Under the pieces are notes generated by a model. The model did not search any database, was not told the DNA's origin, and saw nothing but the letters and a program-made list of their open reading frames with translations. Shown in pieces: positions 1 through 11,745 of a stretch of DNA of 64,000 nucleotides. The stretch spans positions 46,510,138-46,574,137 of the forward strand of contig JAJKFL010000006.1 in assembly GCA_021186555.1 (NCBI GenBank), read 5' to 3'. The stretch's first letter is position 1; each line of letters starts with the position of its first letter. This stretch comes from Reticulitermes speratus. Taxonomy: Eukaryota > Arthropoda > Insecta > Blattodea > Rhinotermitidae. Made by a program: the position numbers and the translations under genes.

Positions 1-698
1 TGTACAGTGAAATAATCGCTGTTTGTTCTGAGATCCACACAAAACACATAAATACAGTCCGTACCGCGCAGTAAACACACTCCGTCTCAGTTATACAAAC
101 CAGTCAGTTAATGCTGTACAGTGAAATAATCGCTGTTTGTTCTGAGATCCACACAAAACACATAAATACAGTCCGTACCGCGCAGTAAACACACTCCGTC
201 TCAGTTATACAAACCAGTCAGTTAATGCTGTACAGTGAAATAATCGCTGTTTGTTCTGAGATCCACACAAAACACATAAATACAGTCCGTACCGCGCAGT
301 AAACACACTCCGTCTCAGTTATACAAACCAGTCAGTTAATGCTGTACAGTGAAATAATCGCTGTTTGTTCTGAGATCCACACAAAACACATAAATACAGT
401 CCGTACCGCGCAGTAAACACACTCCGTCTCAGTTATACAAACCAGTCAGTTAATGCTGTACAGTGAAATAATCGCTGTTTGTTCTGAGATCCACACAAAA
501 CACATAAATACAGTCCGTACCGCGCAGTAAACACACTCCGTCTCAGTTATACAAACCAGTCAGTTAATGTTGTACAGTGAAATAATCGCTGTTTGTTCTG
601 AGATCCACACAAAACACATAAATACACTGTGTGGGCAGAACGTAGAATTGTTGAATGTTAAACATGGTGGTACATATAGCAACCACTGCGCTTTAGAG
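1..698 (+). mobile_element. 114-bp repeat family, array 1, with terminal tail (cut by window start)
   Basis: More than five head-to-tail units of 114 bp; TGTACAGTGAAATAATCGCT starts at 1, 115, 229 and 343. The last unit runs at about 627 into a non-repeated tail containing GTGTGGGCAGAACGTAG and then GGTGGTACATATAG, ending near CTTTAGAGG. The same tail closes other arrays of the family, so this is the end of an element rather than a chance border. The other end lies outside the window. Units are nearly identical, which suggests recent amplification or homogenisation. A short frame across the tail (567-863) is not a credible gene. Confidence 0.9.
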
Positions 699-2033
699 GT
701 CAGTATACTGCCTAGCTGTGACACTTCTTACATTGTAACATTCCAGTTCGAAATATCTTCACTAAGAACCTCGTGTTTCCTGTGTCCCACAAATGGCTCT
801 ACTGAAGTACCTAACAGCTCTTCCCCATATCTTGACCAAAATGTTTGTTCCTGTTTGCCGTGAGCAATGTGACTTCCCCTAACAAACCTCAAAAACCCAC
901 ATACTGTCTGCCATTTAGTCACTATTATAGGAAACAGACGGACAAGGCGTTAGGGTGGCGTGGAGTGACGTAACATTCACAATCACTTCCATAAAATTAA
1001 TCACTTGAGTTAGAAGTTTAAGCAGCTGATGGCCACTTGGCGTGGAAGTCTGATATTCCTTAAACAATAGAAATATTCTTGGCAATGACTTGACACGGTT
1101 ACTGTCACCAACATGCAGAAGGACGCTTTCCATTGTCGTAAAGTAAACTGCGTAGTGAGGAGCTTTCTGATTCGTACACATAAACAATGTTATTCGGGTC
1201 ATCAAGAAAAGGACGAGATGGGCTGGACATGTGGCACGTGTTTTGATTTTGATGGAGTAAATTGAAAACTTTTTTTTTACTTTTGGAGAAGAAACAAGAT
1301 GAGAATATTATATATATATCACCTTCCTGATGTTATGGGGTTTAACACCATGTATTCTGGTGGTCAAATGCTGTAGAATTGTGGTGCCGAGATCTCAGAG
1401 AGGAGCAGATTGTGTGAGGTTATACCTTCTACCTTAGAAATTGTAATGTCTGCACTGATCGCTGTGCTAAGCTCAAGTGGCGCTTGAAGTACCCTCATGC
1501 AGTACACACAACACAACACACACGCGCACGAGAGAGAGAAATTCATGACTGACTGAGAGAGAGAGTGGGAGGGGTATAAAACAAGACAAAATTTAACGAA
1601 AGGAAAGGACAAGCGGGGTGACAAACTGTTTTATATTAGGAGTGGTGAACATAGCATATCTTTGTTAGAACGGTACCAGGATTCGCCCTCTCGTCCTTCC
1701 ATTGCAGTAGTAGGAAACATAGACGTTAGACAGTAGAAGTGAGGGCTTGAAATAACGAACGAGGAATTTTAATTAACTGGTTCATAATTAGTGCCTGATT
1801 TGGAAAACAATATAATTTGACTTGGACGTAAGGGGATTAATTTTGATCAATTAAAATCTGGAGGGCTTTATGAGAAGCGTGCAGCAGCGTCGTAATTGGC
1901 AAATATCGCGGCATTTGCTTGATGGCAGAGGAAAGACACAAAGAAAACACCTTGTTGAAGTGACCGGTCTCAGAATCTTCCGGATGCGTACTGACTTCTA
2001 GACAGCACTGCCACGTAAACGAAGTACATTTTG
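699..2033. other. Interspersed sequence with no supported gene
   Basis: No recognisable exon. It contains a LINE scrap (listed separately), a T-rich run near 1270, a short (TA)n at about 1309 and a GA-rich stretch at about 1530-1570. The frames present are short and of ordinary random composition. Confidence 0.6.
1170..1245 (+). pseudogene. Decayed LINE reverse-transcriptase C-terminal scrap
   Basis: A stretch of about 75 bp reads like the 'VIKKRTRWAGHVARV' segment seen more completely at 12.8 kb. Key words are TCGGGTCATCAAGAAAAGG and GGGCTGGACATGTGGCACG. It is too short and diverged to place in a clade. It shows that the LINE family of 12.66-13.14 kb was active here long ago. Confidence 0.55.
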
Positions 2034-3568
2034 TGTTTAAAAGATCAGTCCGTACCGCGCAGTAAACACACTCCGTCTCAGTTATACAAACCAGTCAGTT
2101 AATGTTGTACAGTGAAATAATCGCTGTTTGTTCTGAGATCCACACAAAACACATAAATACAGTCCGTACCGCGCAGTAAACACACTCCGTCTCAGTTATA
2201 CAAACCAGTCAGTTAATGTTGTACAGTGAAATAATCGCTGTTTGTTCTGAGATCCACACAAAACACATAAATACAGTCCGTACCGCGCAGTAAACACACT
2301 CCGTCTCAGTTATACAAACCAGTCAGTTAATGTTGTACAGTGAAATAATCGCTGTTTGTTCTGAGATCCACACAAAACACATAAATACAATCCGTACCGC
2401 GCAGTAAACACACTCCGTCTCAGTTATACAAACCAGTCAGTTAATGTTGTACAGTGAAATAATCGCTGTTTGTTCTGAGATCCACACAAAACACATAAAT
2501 ACAGTCCGTACCGCGCAGTAAACACACTCCGTCTCAGTTATACAAACCAGTCAGTTAATGTGTACAGTGAAATAATCGCTGTTTGTTCTGAGATCCACAC
2601 AAAACACATAATACAGTCCGTACGCGCAGTAAACACACGTCTCAGTTACAAACAGTCAGTAATGTGTACAGGAAATAAACGCTGTTTGTCTGAGATCCAC
2701 ACAACACATAAAACAGTCCGTACCGCGCAGTAAACACACTCCGTCTCAGTTATACAAACCAGTCAGTTAATGTTGTACAGTGAAATAATCGCTGTTTGTT
2801 CTGAGATCCACACAAAACACATAAATACAGTCCGTACCGCGCAGTAAACAACTCCGTCTCAGTTATAAAACCAGTCAGTTAATGTGTACAGTGAAATATC
2901 GCTGTTTGTTCTGAGATCCACACAAAAACATAAATACAGTCCGTACCGCGCAGTAAACACACTCCGTCTCAGTTATACAAACCAGTCAGTTAATGTTGTA
3001 CAGTGAAATAATCGCTGTTTGTTCTGAGATCCACACAAAACACATAAATACAGTCCGTACCGCGCAGTAAACACACTCCGTCTCAGTTATACAAACAGTC
3101 AGTTAATGTTGTACAGTGAAATAATCGCTGTTTGTTCTGAGATCCACACAAAACACATAAATACAATCCGTACCGCGCAGTAAACACACTCCGTTCAGTT
3201 ATACAAACCAGTCAGTTAATGTTGTACAGTGAAATAATCGCTGTTTGTTCTGAGATCCACACAAAACAATAAATACAGTCCGTACCGCGCAGTAAACACA
3301 CTCCGTCTCAGTTATACAAACCAGTCAGTTAATGTTGTACAGTGAAATAATCGCTGTTTGTTCTGAGATCCACACAAAACACATAAATACATCCGTACCG
3401 CGCAGTAAACACACTCCGTCTCAGTTATACAAACCAGTCAGTTAATGTTGTACAGTGAAATAATCGCTGTTTGTTCTGAGATCCACACAAAACACATAAA
3501 TACACTGTGTGGGCAGAACGTAGAATTTGTGAATGTTAAACCTGGCGGTACATATAGTAATTACTGGA
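2034..3568 (+). mobile_element. 114-bp repeat family, array 2, both ends present
   Basis: Begins with GTTTAAAAGATCAGTCCGTA, the tip also seen in other copies as a TTTAAA box just outside the CGTACCGCGCAG part of the unit. It runs for about 13 units of 114 bp and ends in the tail GTGTGGGCAGAACG to near TTACTGG. Units near 2560-2720 and 2840-2935 carry many one-base losses absent from neighbours, probably poor consensus sequence. No coding potential: the unit carries stops in every cycle. Confidence 0.9.
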
Positions 3569-4474
3569 ACTGTGTGTTTACTGTGCGGTACGAACTACAG
3601 CTTCATGTATAATTCTTGTTAGGCTTAGTCTTTATAATGCCAATAGAAAGCTGCTATAAAGAAGCCAGTTCTAACACCAAGTGGCTGACACAATAATTCT
3701 ATTGCCATCTGTCTGCCTTCTTCCTACCAGTTGCATTCAGCTCTCTGTGAAATCAATACGCCGCTAGTGGTCCATCCCTGCGCGCCACCTAGTGAAGCTC
3801 CAAATAAACACATTGTTACGTCACACCGCTTTGCAGCTGAATCACATCTGCTGTCAGCGCAGCGCAGTGCAAGCCTTGCACAGTACTTGATTATGTATTG
3901 GGTTTGCTGGTCACTTCCATGTCACTTGCTGGTCACTTCCATGTCAACGTTTGTTCATTTTTGCGAGATTTGAGTTTGTGGCCGGGTATTACGTCAGGGA
4001 TGTGACCCTATATCTTTGGGTGAGGAAAAACGCCCTAATGACGTTTCGAAGGACCACATTGCCTCCATCTTCAAGGTTTGTGTTCAGAGATACGTGGTCT
4101 GCTTGACCGTCGAAAATGAGGGAAATACGATGTTTCGTAAAAGTAACCCAGTAACTCGGAGTCATATCCCAGAATTTTTGTACCCTCCTGTATGCAGTAT
4201 TTGTGTAGACAAACGGAACATTAACATTGCAAGTGAAGGAACTAATGCGATGTAAGTGTCTGGGTAATTTATTGTTAAATTAAATACAATATTTAGGATA
4301 ATTCACAAACTTCACACTTCTAATGTAAAATTTTATTGCTATCAAATTTAGAAGAATGACTAGCACGGAACATGCAGCATGCATGGTTAATGCTTGAATT
4401 GCATGTGGCGATTTGGTCTGGAAACATAAAGACGAGGTCAGTTCAAGGACTTCTTTGGACACGATAATGGCCAT
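3569..4474. other. Interspersed sequence with no supported gene
   Basis: No recognisable exon. Frames at 3731-3973 and 4016-4255 are short and lack domain features. A minus-strand motif at about 4043-4078 (CGACGTTTCG followed by TGCCTCCATCTTCAAGG) belongs to the GAAACGTC motif class discussed in the findings. Confidence 0.5.
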
Positions 4475-4615
4475 TTTGAAATAAAGGAAAATGTGGTTGG
4501 CAGGGCATGTAGTACAAGTGTATCAAATGAGAAATATGTAAAAGTTTTTGATTGAGAAGATTTGACGGAAGGGAAAAAAATTGAAAGATCTTGGCAAAGA
4601 TGGTAAGATGATATA
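4475..4615 (+). pseudogene. Decayed LINE C-terminal fragment
   Basis: Conceptual reading gives a WLAGHVVQV-like segment followed further on by a W-Q-R-W-DD-like segment, matching the order of the intact-looking fragment at 12.8-13.06 kb (RWAGYVAR, then RRRWEDN). Frame is not maintained. Assigned by resemblance inside this window only. Confidence 0.45.
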
Positions 4616-4629
4616 TACATTATACAATA

Positions 4630-4959
4630 GGCCCTCGATTGAACGGACTAATTGGGGGAAGGTGTGTCCGCTATTGCCGAAAGTCCGTTAAATCGAATTT
4701 ATTTTAAAAACATATATTAATAACCAACTTACAATGTACAGGGTGTATCAAAATGTTATTATAATGTATAGTATGTATCAAAATGTTATTATAATGTACA
4801 TTCAGTAATTTATACACGTCACTAAAACATCTGTTAAATATATGAAAACAAATTTACGACAGGAACCAGGAAAAAGTTTCTAAATTTTTCCTTAGGACAG
4901 AAATTTTTTGTCCGTTAAATCCGAAGTCCGTTAAATCGGGATCCGTTAAATCGAGGGCC
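4630..4959. mobile_element. Tc1/mariner-superfamily MITE, Tigger/pogo-like
   Basis: Inverted ends: GGCCCTCGATTGAACGGAC on the left and GTTAAATCGAGGGCC on the right, each flanked by TA (4628-4629 and 4960-4961) as expected for TA target duplication. The interior has no ORF and several subterminal CCGTTAAATCG words. It also holds a duplicated segment of about 35 bp (GTATCAAAATGTTATTATAA twice, about 4745-4796). Length about 330 bp is typical of a non-autonomous derivative. The Tigger/pogo assignment rests on the CCTCGATTTAACGGA-type terminus. Confidence 0.8.
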
Positions 4960-5149
4960 TAATGCTTACATAATTCAGTCGAGAGACGTAAACTGGATCC
5001 ACGACGTCCAGTTAGGGTCCAGTTGTGCGACCTGGAGGGCATGGCGATAGATCCACGAGTTCCTTAAAAGGAAAATAATTTATATCCTGTTTGGCGACTG
5101 TTAGCTTATGAAGTATAACTTTCCTCTATTGACTTCGTTTCTAGTTAGC

Positions 5150-5336
5150 AATGAACCTTCCGGCCGCTTTATCCCCACAGAAACGGCCCCCGGTACCTAT
5201 TCAATACAGTGTGTGGGCCCCACGGCCGTTGGGGACGTTTTGGAAAACAAATGTTCCTGCCCTTTCCGGGAACCTAACCGCTGTTCTTCGGGAATCCACT
5301 GTGTCTTTCAGTGACTATACCTACTGAGCTATCCCG
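5150..5336 (-). mobile_element. tRNA-derived SINE, 'GGGATAGCTCAG' family, diverged
   Basis: Read on the minus strand it starts GCCGGGATAGCTCAGTAGGT, a pol III A-box-like head. It continues into a core with GGTACCGGGGGCC and GGGATAAAGCGGCCGG, also found at 46.45-46.77 kb. The B box is degraded. No tail repeat is left. An old copy. Confidence 0.6.
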
Positions 5337-5387
5337 GCTGCACGCACTGCCTCTTGGGTGTTTGCTTTAGTTACTAGGTGCAAATTA

Positions 5388-5641
5388 TTTTCCAACGGCT
5401 CGACAGCCCCTTGGGGGCCTAGGCCGCCTCATTATCGAGGCTTCACGATCACACTCAGACACACCAAACTCGGTAGGACTCCTCTGGACAAGTGATAAGC
5501 CCGTCGAAGAGACCTCTACCTGACAACACACAACAATCACAACAGACAGACATCCATGCCCTAGGCGGGATTCGAACCCGCAATCCCAGCAATCGAGAGG
5601 CCGTAGACACACGCCTTAGACCGCGCGGCCACTGGGATCGG
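5388..5641 (-). mobile_element. tRNA-Leu-like SINE, near full length
   Basis: On the minus strand the order is: head CAGTGGCCGCGCGGTCTAAG (A box), B box GGGTTCGAATCCCGCC, a constant body (TGTTGTGTGTTGTCAGGTAG and GAGGAGTCCTACCGAG), and a 3' region with AGGCCTAGGCCCCC and GGGGGCTGTCGAGCCG. A- and B-box spacing with a long variable-arm-like insert resembles tRNA-Leu. It is mobilised in trans by a LINE. Same family at 17.5, 18.8, 30.2, 32.35, 37 and 61.4 kb. Confidence 0.85.
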
Positions 5642-6442
5642 CAACTAGGTACAAATACTTTGTAAAATTTGTGTACTCTTAGACGAATCAGTATTTGGAT
5701 CCGGCCATATTTAGCCAGGAAAGGTGATGTGTTGCTTAAGTGAATGTCGGTAATTTTTCTGTAATGGAATGTCTCTTTTCTCATTTGTGTTGACACCTCA
5801 CGTCATGCAACGGCACGTCACGTGACGTCACAAGGTCTAGAACGTCGCCGTCTGTGTCGTTCGTGACACTTTTGGACATGCTGCTTGGTACAGCGTCATT
5901 ATACAAACTAACGAACAAACAAACATGTCCCGAAGCCAAACAGATTAGCAGTCTGTTCGTTCGCAGTTTCGAAAGACCTTAACTCCGCTCTCAGTTATAA
6001 GGCATGGCAAGGTACAGGCTAATCTTATTTCTGTGCTCGTACGTGCATTTGCGGATATTCCATCAGTAATCCACACCCCTGAGACGGGGAGCGTCATCGC
6101 TTTTGACACTCCCTTTTAGATTCACAAGACTTTTCTCTCCTCCGCCCACTTTCTCTTCCTTAAGCCGCTAACTCCTCTCTCTATTGATTTTACGATCTCT
6201 CAGCCCGCCGCGTTGTCAATCTTCGGTGTCCTTAATAATCCCTACCCCTTGTCTTCATCATGACAGTGGCAGCTACAGACTGTCATTCTTCTGTTGACGT
6301 CATACGACGTCTGTTTTATTAGCATTCTGAACTTTTTACTGGTCATGAACATTGCCCTAAGGACGCTGTCAATCTTCCCTGAAAAGTGGTGACGTTTGTT
6401 GTACCTTACGAAATACAGGAACGTCGCATGTGGAAAGCACGT
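5642..6442. other. Interspersed sequence with no supported gene
   Basis: About 800 bp without recognisable exon, TIR or SINE boxes. It includes a CACGTCACGTGACGTCAC palindromic cluster at about 5813-5832, CRE/E-box-like by sequence only. Confidence 0.45.
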
Positions 6443-7900
6443 TGGTCCGTCCTTCTGTTTGTGGCAGTAACAAGAGCTAAACAGTCCGTTCATCCTTCTG
6501 TTTGTGGCAGTAACAACAGCTAAACAGTTCGTCCATCCTTCTGTTGGTGGCAGTAACAACAGCTAAACAGTTCGTCCGTCCTTCTGTTTGTGGCAGTAAC
6601 AACAGCTAAACAGTCCGTTCATCCTTCTGTTTGTGGCAGTAACAACAGCTAAACAGTTCGTCCATCCTTCTGTTGGTGGCAGTAACAACAGCTAAACAGT
6701 CCGTTTATCCTTCTGTTGGTGGCAGTAACAACAGCTAAACAGTCCGTTCATCCTTCTGTTTGTGGCAGTAACAACAGCTAAACAGTCCGTCCATCCTTCT
6801 GTTGGTGGCAGTAACAACAGCTAAACAGTCCGTCCATCCTTCTGTTGGTGGCAGTAACAACAGCTAAACAGTCCGTCCATCCTTCTGTTGGTGGCAGTAA
6901 CAACAACTAAACAGTCCGTCCATCCTTCTGTTGGTGGCAGTAACAACAGCTAAACAGTCCGTCCATCCTTCTGTTGGTGGCAGTAACAACAGCTAAACAG
7001 TCCGTTCATCCTTCTGTTTGTGGCAGTAACAACAGCTAAACAGTCCGTTCATCCTTCTGTTTGTGGCAGTAACAACAGCTAAACAGTCCGTCCATCCTTC
7101 TGTTGGTGGCAGTAACAACAGCTAAACAGTCCGTTCATCCTTCTGTTTGTGGCAGTAACAACAGCTAAACAGTCCGTCCATCCTTCTGTTGGTGGCAGTA
7201 ACAACAGCTAAACAGTCCGTCCATCCTTCTGTTGGTGGCAGTAACAACAGCTAAACAGTCCGTTCATCCTTCTGTTTGTGGCAGTAACAACAGCTAAACA
7301 GTCCGTCCATCCTTCTGTTGGTGGCAGTAACAACAGCTAAACAGTCCGTTTATCCTTCTGTTGGTGGCAGTAACAACAGCTAAACAGTCCGTTCATCCTT
7401 CTGTTTGTGGCAGTAACAACAGCTAAACAGTCCGTCCATCCTTCTGTTGGTGGCAGTAACAACAGCTAAACAGTCCGTCCATCCTTCTGTTGGTGGCAGT
7501 AACAACAGCTAAACAGTCCGTCCATCCTTCTGTTGGTGGCAGTAACAACAACTGAACAGTCCGTCCATCCTTCTGTTTGTGGCAGTAACAACAGCTAAAC
7601 AGTCCGTCCGTCCTTCTGTTGGTGGCAGTAACAACAGCTAAACAGTCCGTCCGTCCTTCTGTTGGTGGCAGTAACAACAACTGAACAGTCCGTCCATCCT
7701 TCTGTTTGTGGCAGTAACAACAGCTAAACAGTCCGTCCGTCCTTCTGTTGGTGGCAGTAACAACAGCTAAACAGTCCGTCCGTCCTTCTGTTGGTGGCAG
7801 TAACAACAGCTAAACAGTCCGTCCGTCCTTCTGTTAGTGGCAGTAACAACAGCTAAACAGTCCGTCCGTCCTTCTGTTTGTGGCAGTAACAACAACTAAA
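6443..7900. repeat. 43-bp minisatellite, about 34 copies
   Basis: Unit CAGTCCGT-CATCCTTCTGTT-GTGGCAGTAACAACAGCTAAA, period 43 bp (CAGT words at 6482, 6525 and onward). Two main variants occur: TTCATCC usually with TTTGTGG, and TCCATCC with TTGGTGG, so the two sites co-vary. A TCCGTCC form dominates after about 7560. Minus-strand frames over it (for example 7423-7806) are repeat artefacts. Confidence 0.95.
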
Positions 7901-8531
7901 CTGTTCTTTAAATCATAACGAAATTCGGTATTGGAAGTCTGTATAAATCGTTTTCGACAGTGGGAGTTCTGTAGATGGCGGCTCAGTCACAGCTGTGCTT
8001 TACTGAAGGGCGTAAGTGAGTTTATTCTCGTAATTTTCATCTTTCTTGACCGACTTAAGTGAAATGAGGTATAGCAGGTCTGTACCGCCGAGATATCGTG
8101 ATTTATTGATGTTCAATTTGTGAAAGCCATCAACTCTTATCAGCCTAAATGAAAACTTGCCCCACTTGTCTACATATTTCGTCCGATTGCGAAACCTTCT
8201 GCGCGGGAGATGTACACGACAGATATACGGACGACTCCGAAGCTTTCAAGGAAAGCTGTCTTAAGAGCTGGGGCAGCTGATGCACTGACGATGAAAGCTC
8301 TACCTGGATTTCTCTTCACCTCGCTACGCAGCTAACATCCAAAGGTTATACTCGGAATTTGTGACGTAACATCGTTAATCCTATAAAATATTATAGAGCC
8401 TGATGATGGAGAGGTATGCTTCGAATTGTGGAGTGCCGTGTTCGAATAGAACACGAAAAAGCAGCTGTGCTTGGGTTTCGGAGACTTCCTGCGCTTACTG
8501 TAGCATTTAAATGACAAAAGTAGCCGAATTG
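7901..8531. other. Interspersed sequence with no supported gene
   Basis: No exon, repeat or element end recognised. GTAGATGGCGGC at about 7971-7982 resembles a YY1/Pho core but is isolated. Confidence 0.4.
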
Positions 8532-9176
8532 TGTTTAAACATTTAGTCCGTACCGGGCAGTAAACACACTCCGTCTCAGTTATACAAACCAGTCAGTTAA
8601 TGTTGTACAGTGAAATAATGCTGTTTGTTCTGAGATCCACACAAAACACATAAATACAGTCCGTACCGGGCAGTAAACACACTCCGTCTCAGTTATACAA
8701 ACCAGTCAGTTAATGTTGTACAGTGAAATAATGCTGTTTGTTCTGAGATCCACACAAAACACATAAATACAGTCCGTACCGCGCAGTAAACACACTCCGT
8801 CTCAGTTATACAAACCAGTCAGTTAATGTTGTACAGTGAGATAATCGCTGTTTGTTCTGAGATCCACACAAAACACATAAATACAGTCCGTACCGCGCAG
8901 TAAACACACTCCGTCTCAGTTATACAAACCAGTCAGTTAATGTTGTACAGTGAGATAATCGCTGTTTGTTCTGAGATCCACACAAAACACATAAATACAG
9001 TCCGTACCGCGCAGTAAACACACTCCGTCTCAGTTATACAAACCAGTCAGTTAATGCTGTACAGTGAAATAATCGCTGTTTGTTCTCAGATCCACACAAA
9101 ACACATAAATACACTGTGTGGGCAGAACGCAGAATTGTTGAATGTTAAACATGGTGGTACATATAGTAACCACCGA
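8532..9176 (+). mobile_element. 114-bp repeat family, array 3, both ends present
   Basis: Starts with TGTTTAAACATTTAGTCCGT, runs about five units and ends in the GTGTGGGCAGAACGCAG tail up to GTAACCACC. The first two units share CCGGGCAG and AATGCTG variants not seen in the rest, and the third and fourth share GTGAGATAATCG, a sign of pairwise duplication during growth. Confidence 0.9.
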
Positions 9177-10260
9177 ACTGCAAGTATTAATACCAGTCAT
9201 GACCTCTTCTTCCCATAGATATTCCAATCCGCCTTTACAGTCATTTTACCTTTCAAACTATGCAATCCGTACTGATGACAAAACATGCTTGAAGAATCAG
9301 AAATGGTCAAAGCCAACAACATTTGATTTCCCTTTGCTTCCTTTCTCCCTATTAGTTGCATTCGACTTCTTTGTTTTTTATTCTTTATCCGCCCTTTGTG
9401 TGACGTCTGAAATCCATCATTCAATATTCGCTAAAGAAAATTTCTCCGCAATTTCCGGTTTCTTCTGGTAGGACCTAATTCATTTCTTCCTGAAAATATG
9501 ATTTGCAGGACGCTGTTCCCACTGTCACTTGTTTCAGTGTGCCGGTCTATTCAGATGTTGCTGCGTAGAGCAATTGGCGTCTGTGTGACTTGTCAACAGA
9601 CCCATGACAGTGATAACAAGTATAAACAAAATGTTATTGGGGTGAATGGAGGAATAATATTGGCATGGCACTTAAAGCGAAATTTTTTGTAGATGTGTAC
9701 CGAATTTCTGTGGCCCAAAATAAGGAACATTAGTGAACTGCTGTGAATAATGTTGTAAGTATTTGGGATTCGTAATAAGATGGACGTAAGTGTGAGTCTT
9801 AGCTTACGAATTAGGGCTCTGCTCCGTGGAGTTAGTTAATGATTCTTCAGAAACTAAAATAGGGTAAATACACAAATAATTCCGTATTACCCGTTCATGA
9901 TATCTGTGTTTTACGTAGATAAGTGGACTTACATTGCCACTACTCAAACCTGCATAATAATTTAACCCATCAGTAACACCACCTATCGGAGGGCTGGATA
10001 TAAGACGAGCCGTAATAATAATCACGCGCTGCTCCACGGCCTCTTTAATCTCTAGTTTTCATTCTTGTAACAACCCACACGTTGCTTTTATCTGTCCATG
10101 TGCAACTATCTCTGTGTGCGGTGTCGTATTATAAGCTTCATGCTCAAATATTTCTTCAGCCTCACAGATAACACAGTATGTTTCTTTTATAAAATCTGTT
10201 TCTTCGGAAGGCGCGTACCTAAGAGAGAACACACAATTCCGTAACAAAGTTTGCCATAGC
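9177..10260. other. Interspersed sequence with no supported gene
   Basis: The frame at 9142-9471 begins in the tail of the preceding element and has no domain. The frames at 9498-9692 and 9804-10262 are likewise unconvincing. No SINE or TIR found. Confidence 0.45.
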
Positions 10261-10969
10261 AACAGATATGTGACTCACTCACTCACTCACACACCAAGGG
10301 CTGTAAATAAGTCGCGTGTTTTAGTTTATTCAGCGCCTCTAAATTGCTAACAGTGAATACAGACACAGCTCAAACCATCATTGACTTTATCTCCCTCATT
10401 ACAGATCGCGCAGTTATCGACTGTTCTTCTGTTTTAAGAAGCTTTCCTGCGTTATTGCTTAGTTCGGTTCTTCATTTCCTTCATGACCGCCGCATACAAC
10501 AGTTGTTAGTGTTTGCAGCTGACATAAAGTGTCATAAATCCTGTGTCACTGACCGACAAACTATGTATTTTCTGTGAAATTATAACTGATAATAGGTCAC
10601 GACAGTTCCTACCTAACCTCCCAGAGGTTTATTCGTGACCTAACTATGCTGCCTATCACAGGAAATACGACGAAAAAGCGCCTTACCTCTGCGGCAACAT
10701 CTCCGTCAAGTCTGTATTGCGAGTCGTTTAAATATTCTATGCAGGCGTTTCCACGCATGACACAACGTGATGTTGGGCACGCAGGTGATGCTGCACAGAC
10801 GCACGCACGCATACTAGGTTCGTGGTTGCAAGATTCGTAATTTTCTGTTTAATATTTAAATGCTTTCATATTTCTAGCAAGTGCAGAACTACAGACAAAT
10901 AGGCACGAAGTTTGGTGCTAATATGAGAAAATGAGGCTTACGTTTGGAGAAAATGTGGTGGACTGTGTA
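10261..10969. other. Interspersed sequence with a short (ACTC)n tract
   Basis: A (CTCA)n run sits at about 10272-10291. Frames at 10344-10577 and around 10609-10840 have no recognisable domain. Confidence 0.4.
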
Positions 10970-11038
10970 GTGCCGTAGTGACGTAGTGCCGTTGTGACGT
11001 AGTGTCGTAGTGCCGTAGTGACAGTGCTGCAGTACCGC
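10970..11038. repeat. Short degenerate minisatellite of GTAGTGCC/GTAGTGAC words
   Basis: Alternating GTAGTGCC and GTAGTGACG-like words recur about seven times with substitutions. A small low-order repeat with no coding value. Confidence 0.7.
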
Positions 11039-11121
11039 AGGAGCGGGGTAGTAGAAATGAAATGGTAATCTTTGCTCTTCGCTTTAGAGTGCGTTAGTTT
11101 CTGTTGCTAAAATTACATCAT

Positions 11122-11745
11122 TCATCCTGCAGTCTGTCTTACGACAGGTCCGTAGCCTCTTCATTCTGTAGTCTGTCTTACGACAGGTCCGTAGCCTCTT
11201 CATTCTGCAGTCTGTCTTACGACAGGTCCGTAGCCTCTTCATTCTGCAGTCTGTCTTACGACAGGTCCGTAGCCTCTTCATTCTGCAGTCTGTCTTACGA
11301 CAGGTCCGTAGCCTCTTCATTCTGCAGTCTGTCTTACGACAGGTCCGTAGCCTCTTCATTCTGTAGTCTGTCTTACGACAGGTCCGTAGCCTCTTCATTC
11401 TGTAGTCTGTCTTACGACAGGTCCGTAGCCTCTTCATTCTGTAGTCTGTCTTACGACAGGTCCGTAGCCTCTTCATTCTGTAGTCTGTCTTACGACAGGT
11501 CCGTAGCCTCTTCATTCTGTAGTCTGTCTTACAACAGGTCCGTAGCCTCTTCATTCTGCAGTCTGTCTTACGACAGGTCCGTAGCCTCTTCATTCTGCAG
11601 TCTGTCTTACGACAGGTCCGTAGCCTCTTCATTCTGCAGTCTGTCTTACGACAGGTCCGTAGCCTCTTCATTCTGCAGTCTGTCTTACGACAGGTCCGTA
11701 GCCTCTTCATTCTGCAGTCTGTCTTACGACAGGTCCGTAGCCTCT
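11122..11745 (-). repeat. 39-bp minisatellite derived from a LINE 3' end, 16 copies
   Basis: Sixteen units of exactly 39 bp (TCATTCTGCAG starts at 11161, 11200 and onward). On the minus strand each unit encodes the end of the adjacent LINE ORF, RGYGPVVRQTAE plus stop TGA, in the same order as the LINE's own C-terminus. The array is thus a multiplication of the last 12 codons and the stop. Because 39 is divisible by three, two other frames stay open (11084-11764 minus, 11104-11778 plus) and mimic repeat proteins. Confidence 0.95.

Noticed and set aside
1..698. CRISPR-like array
   Set aside because: Units are contiguous 114-bp repeats without unique spacers, in a eukaryotic context with SINEs and LINEs.
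5388..5641. Functional tRNA gene
   Set aside because: The tRNA-like head lacks a closed acceptor stem and is fused to the constant SINE body; the same holds for the other six family copies.
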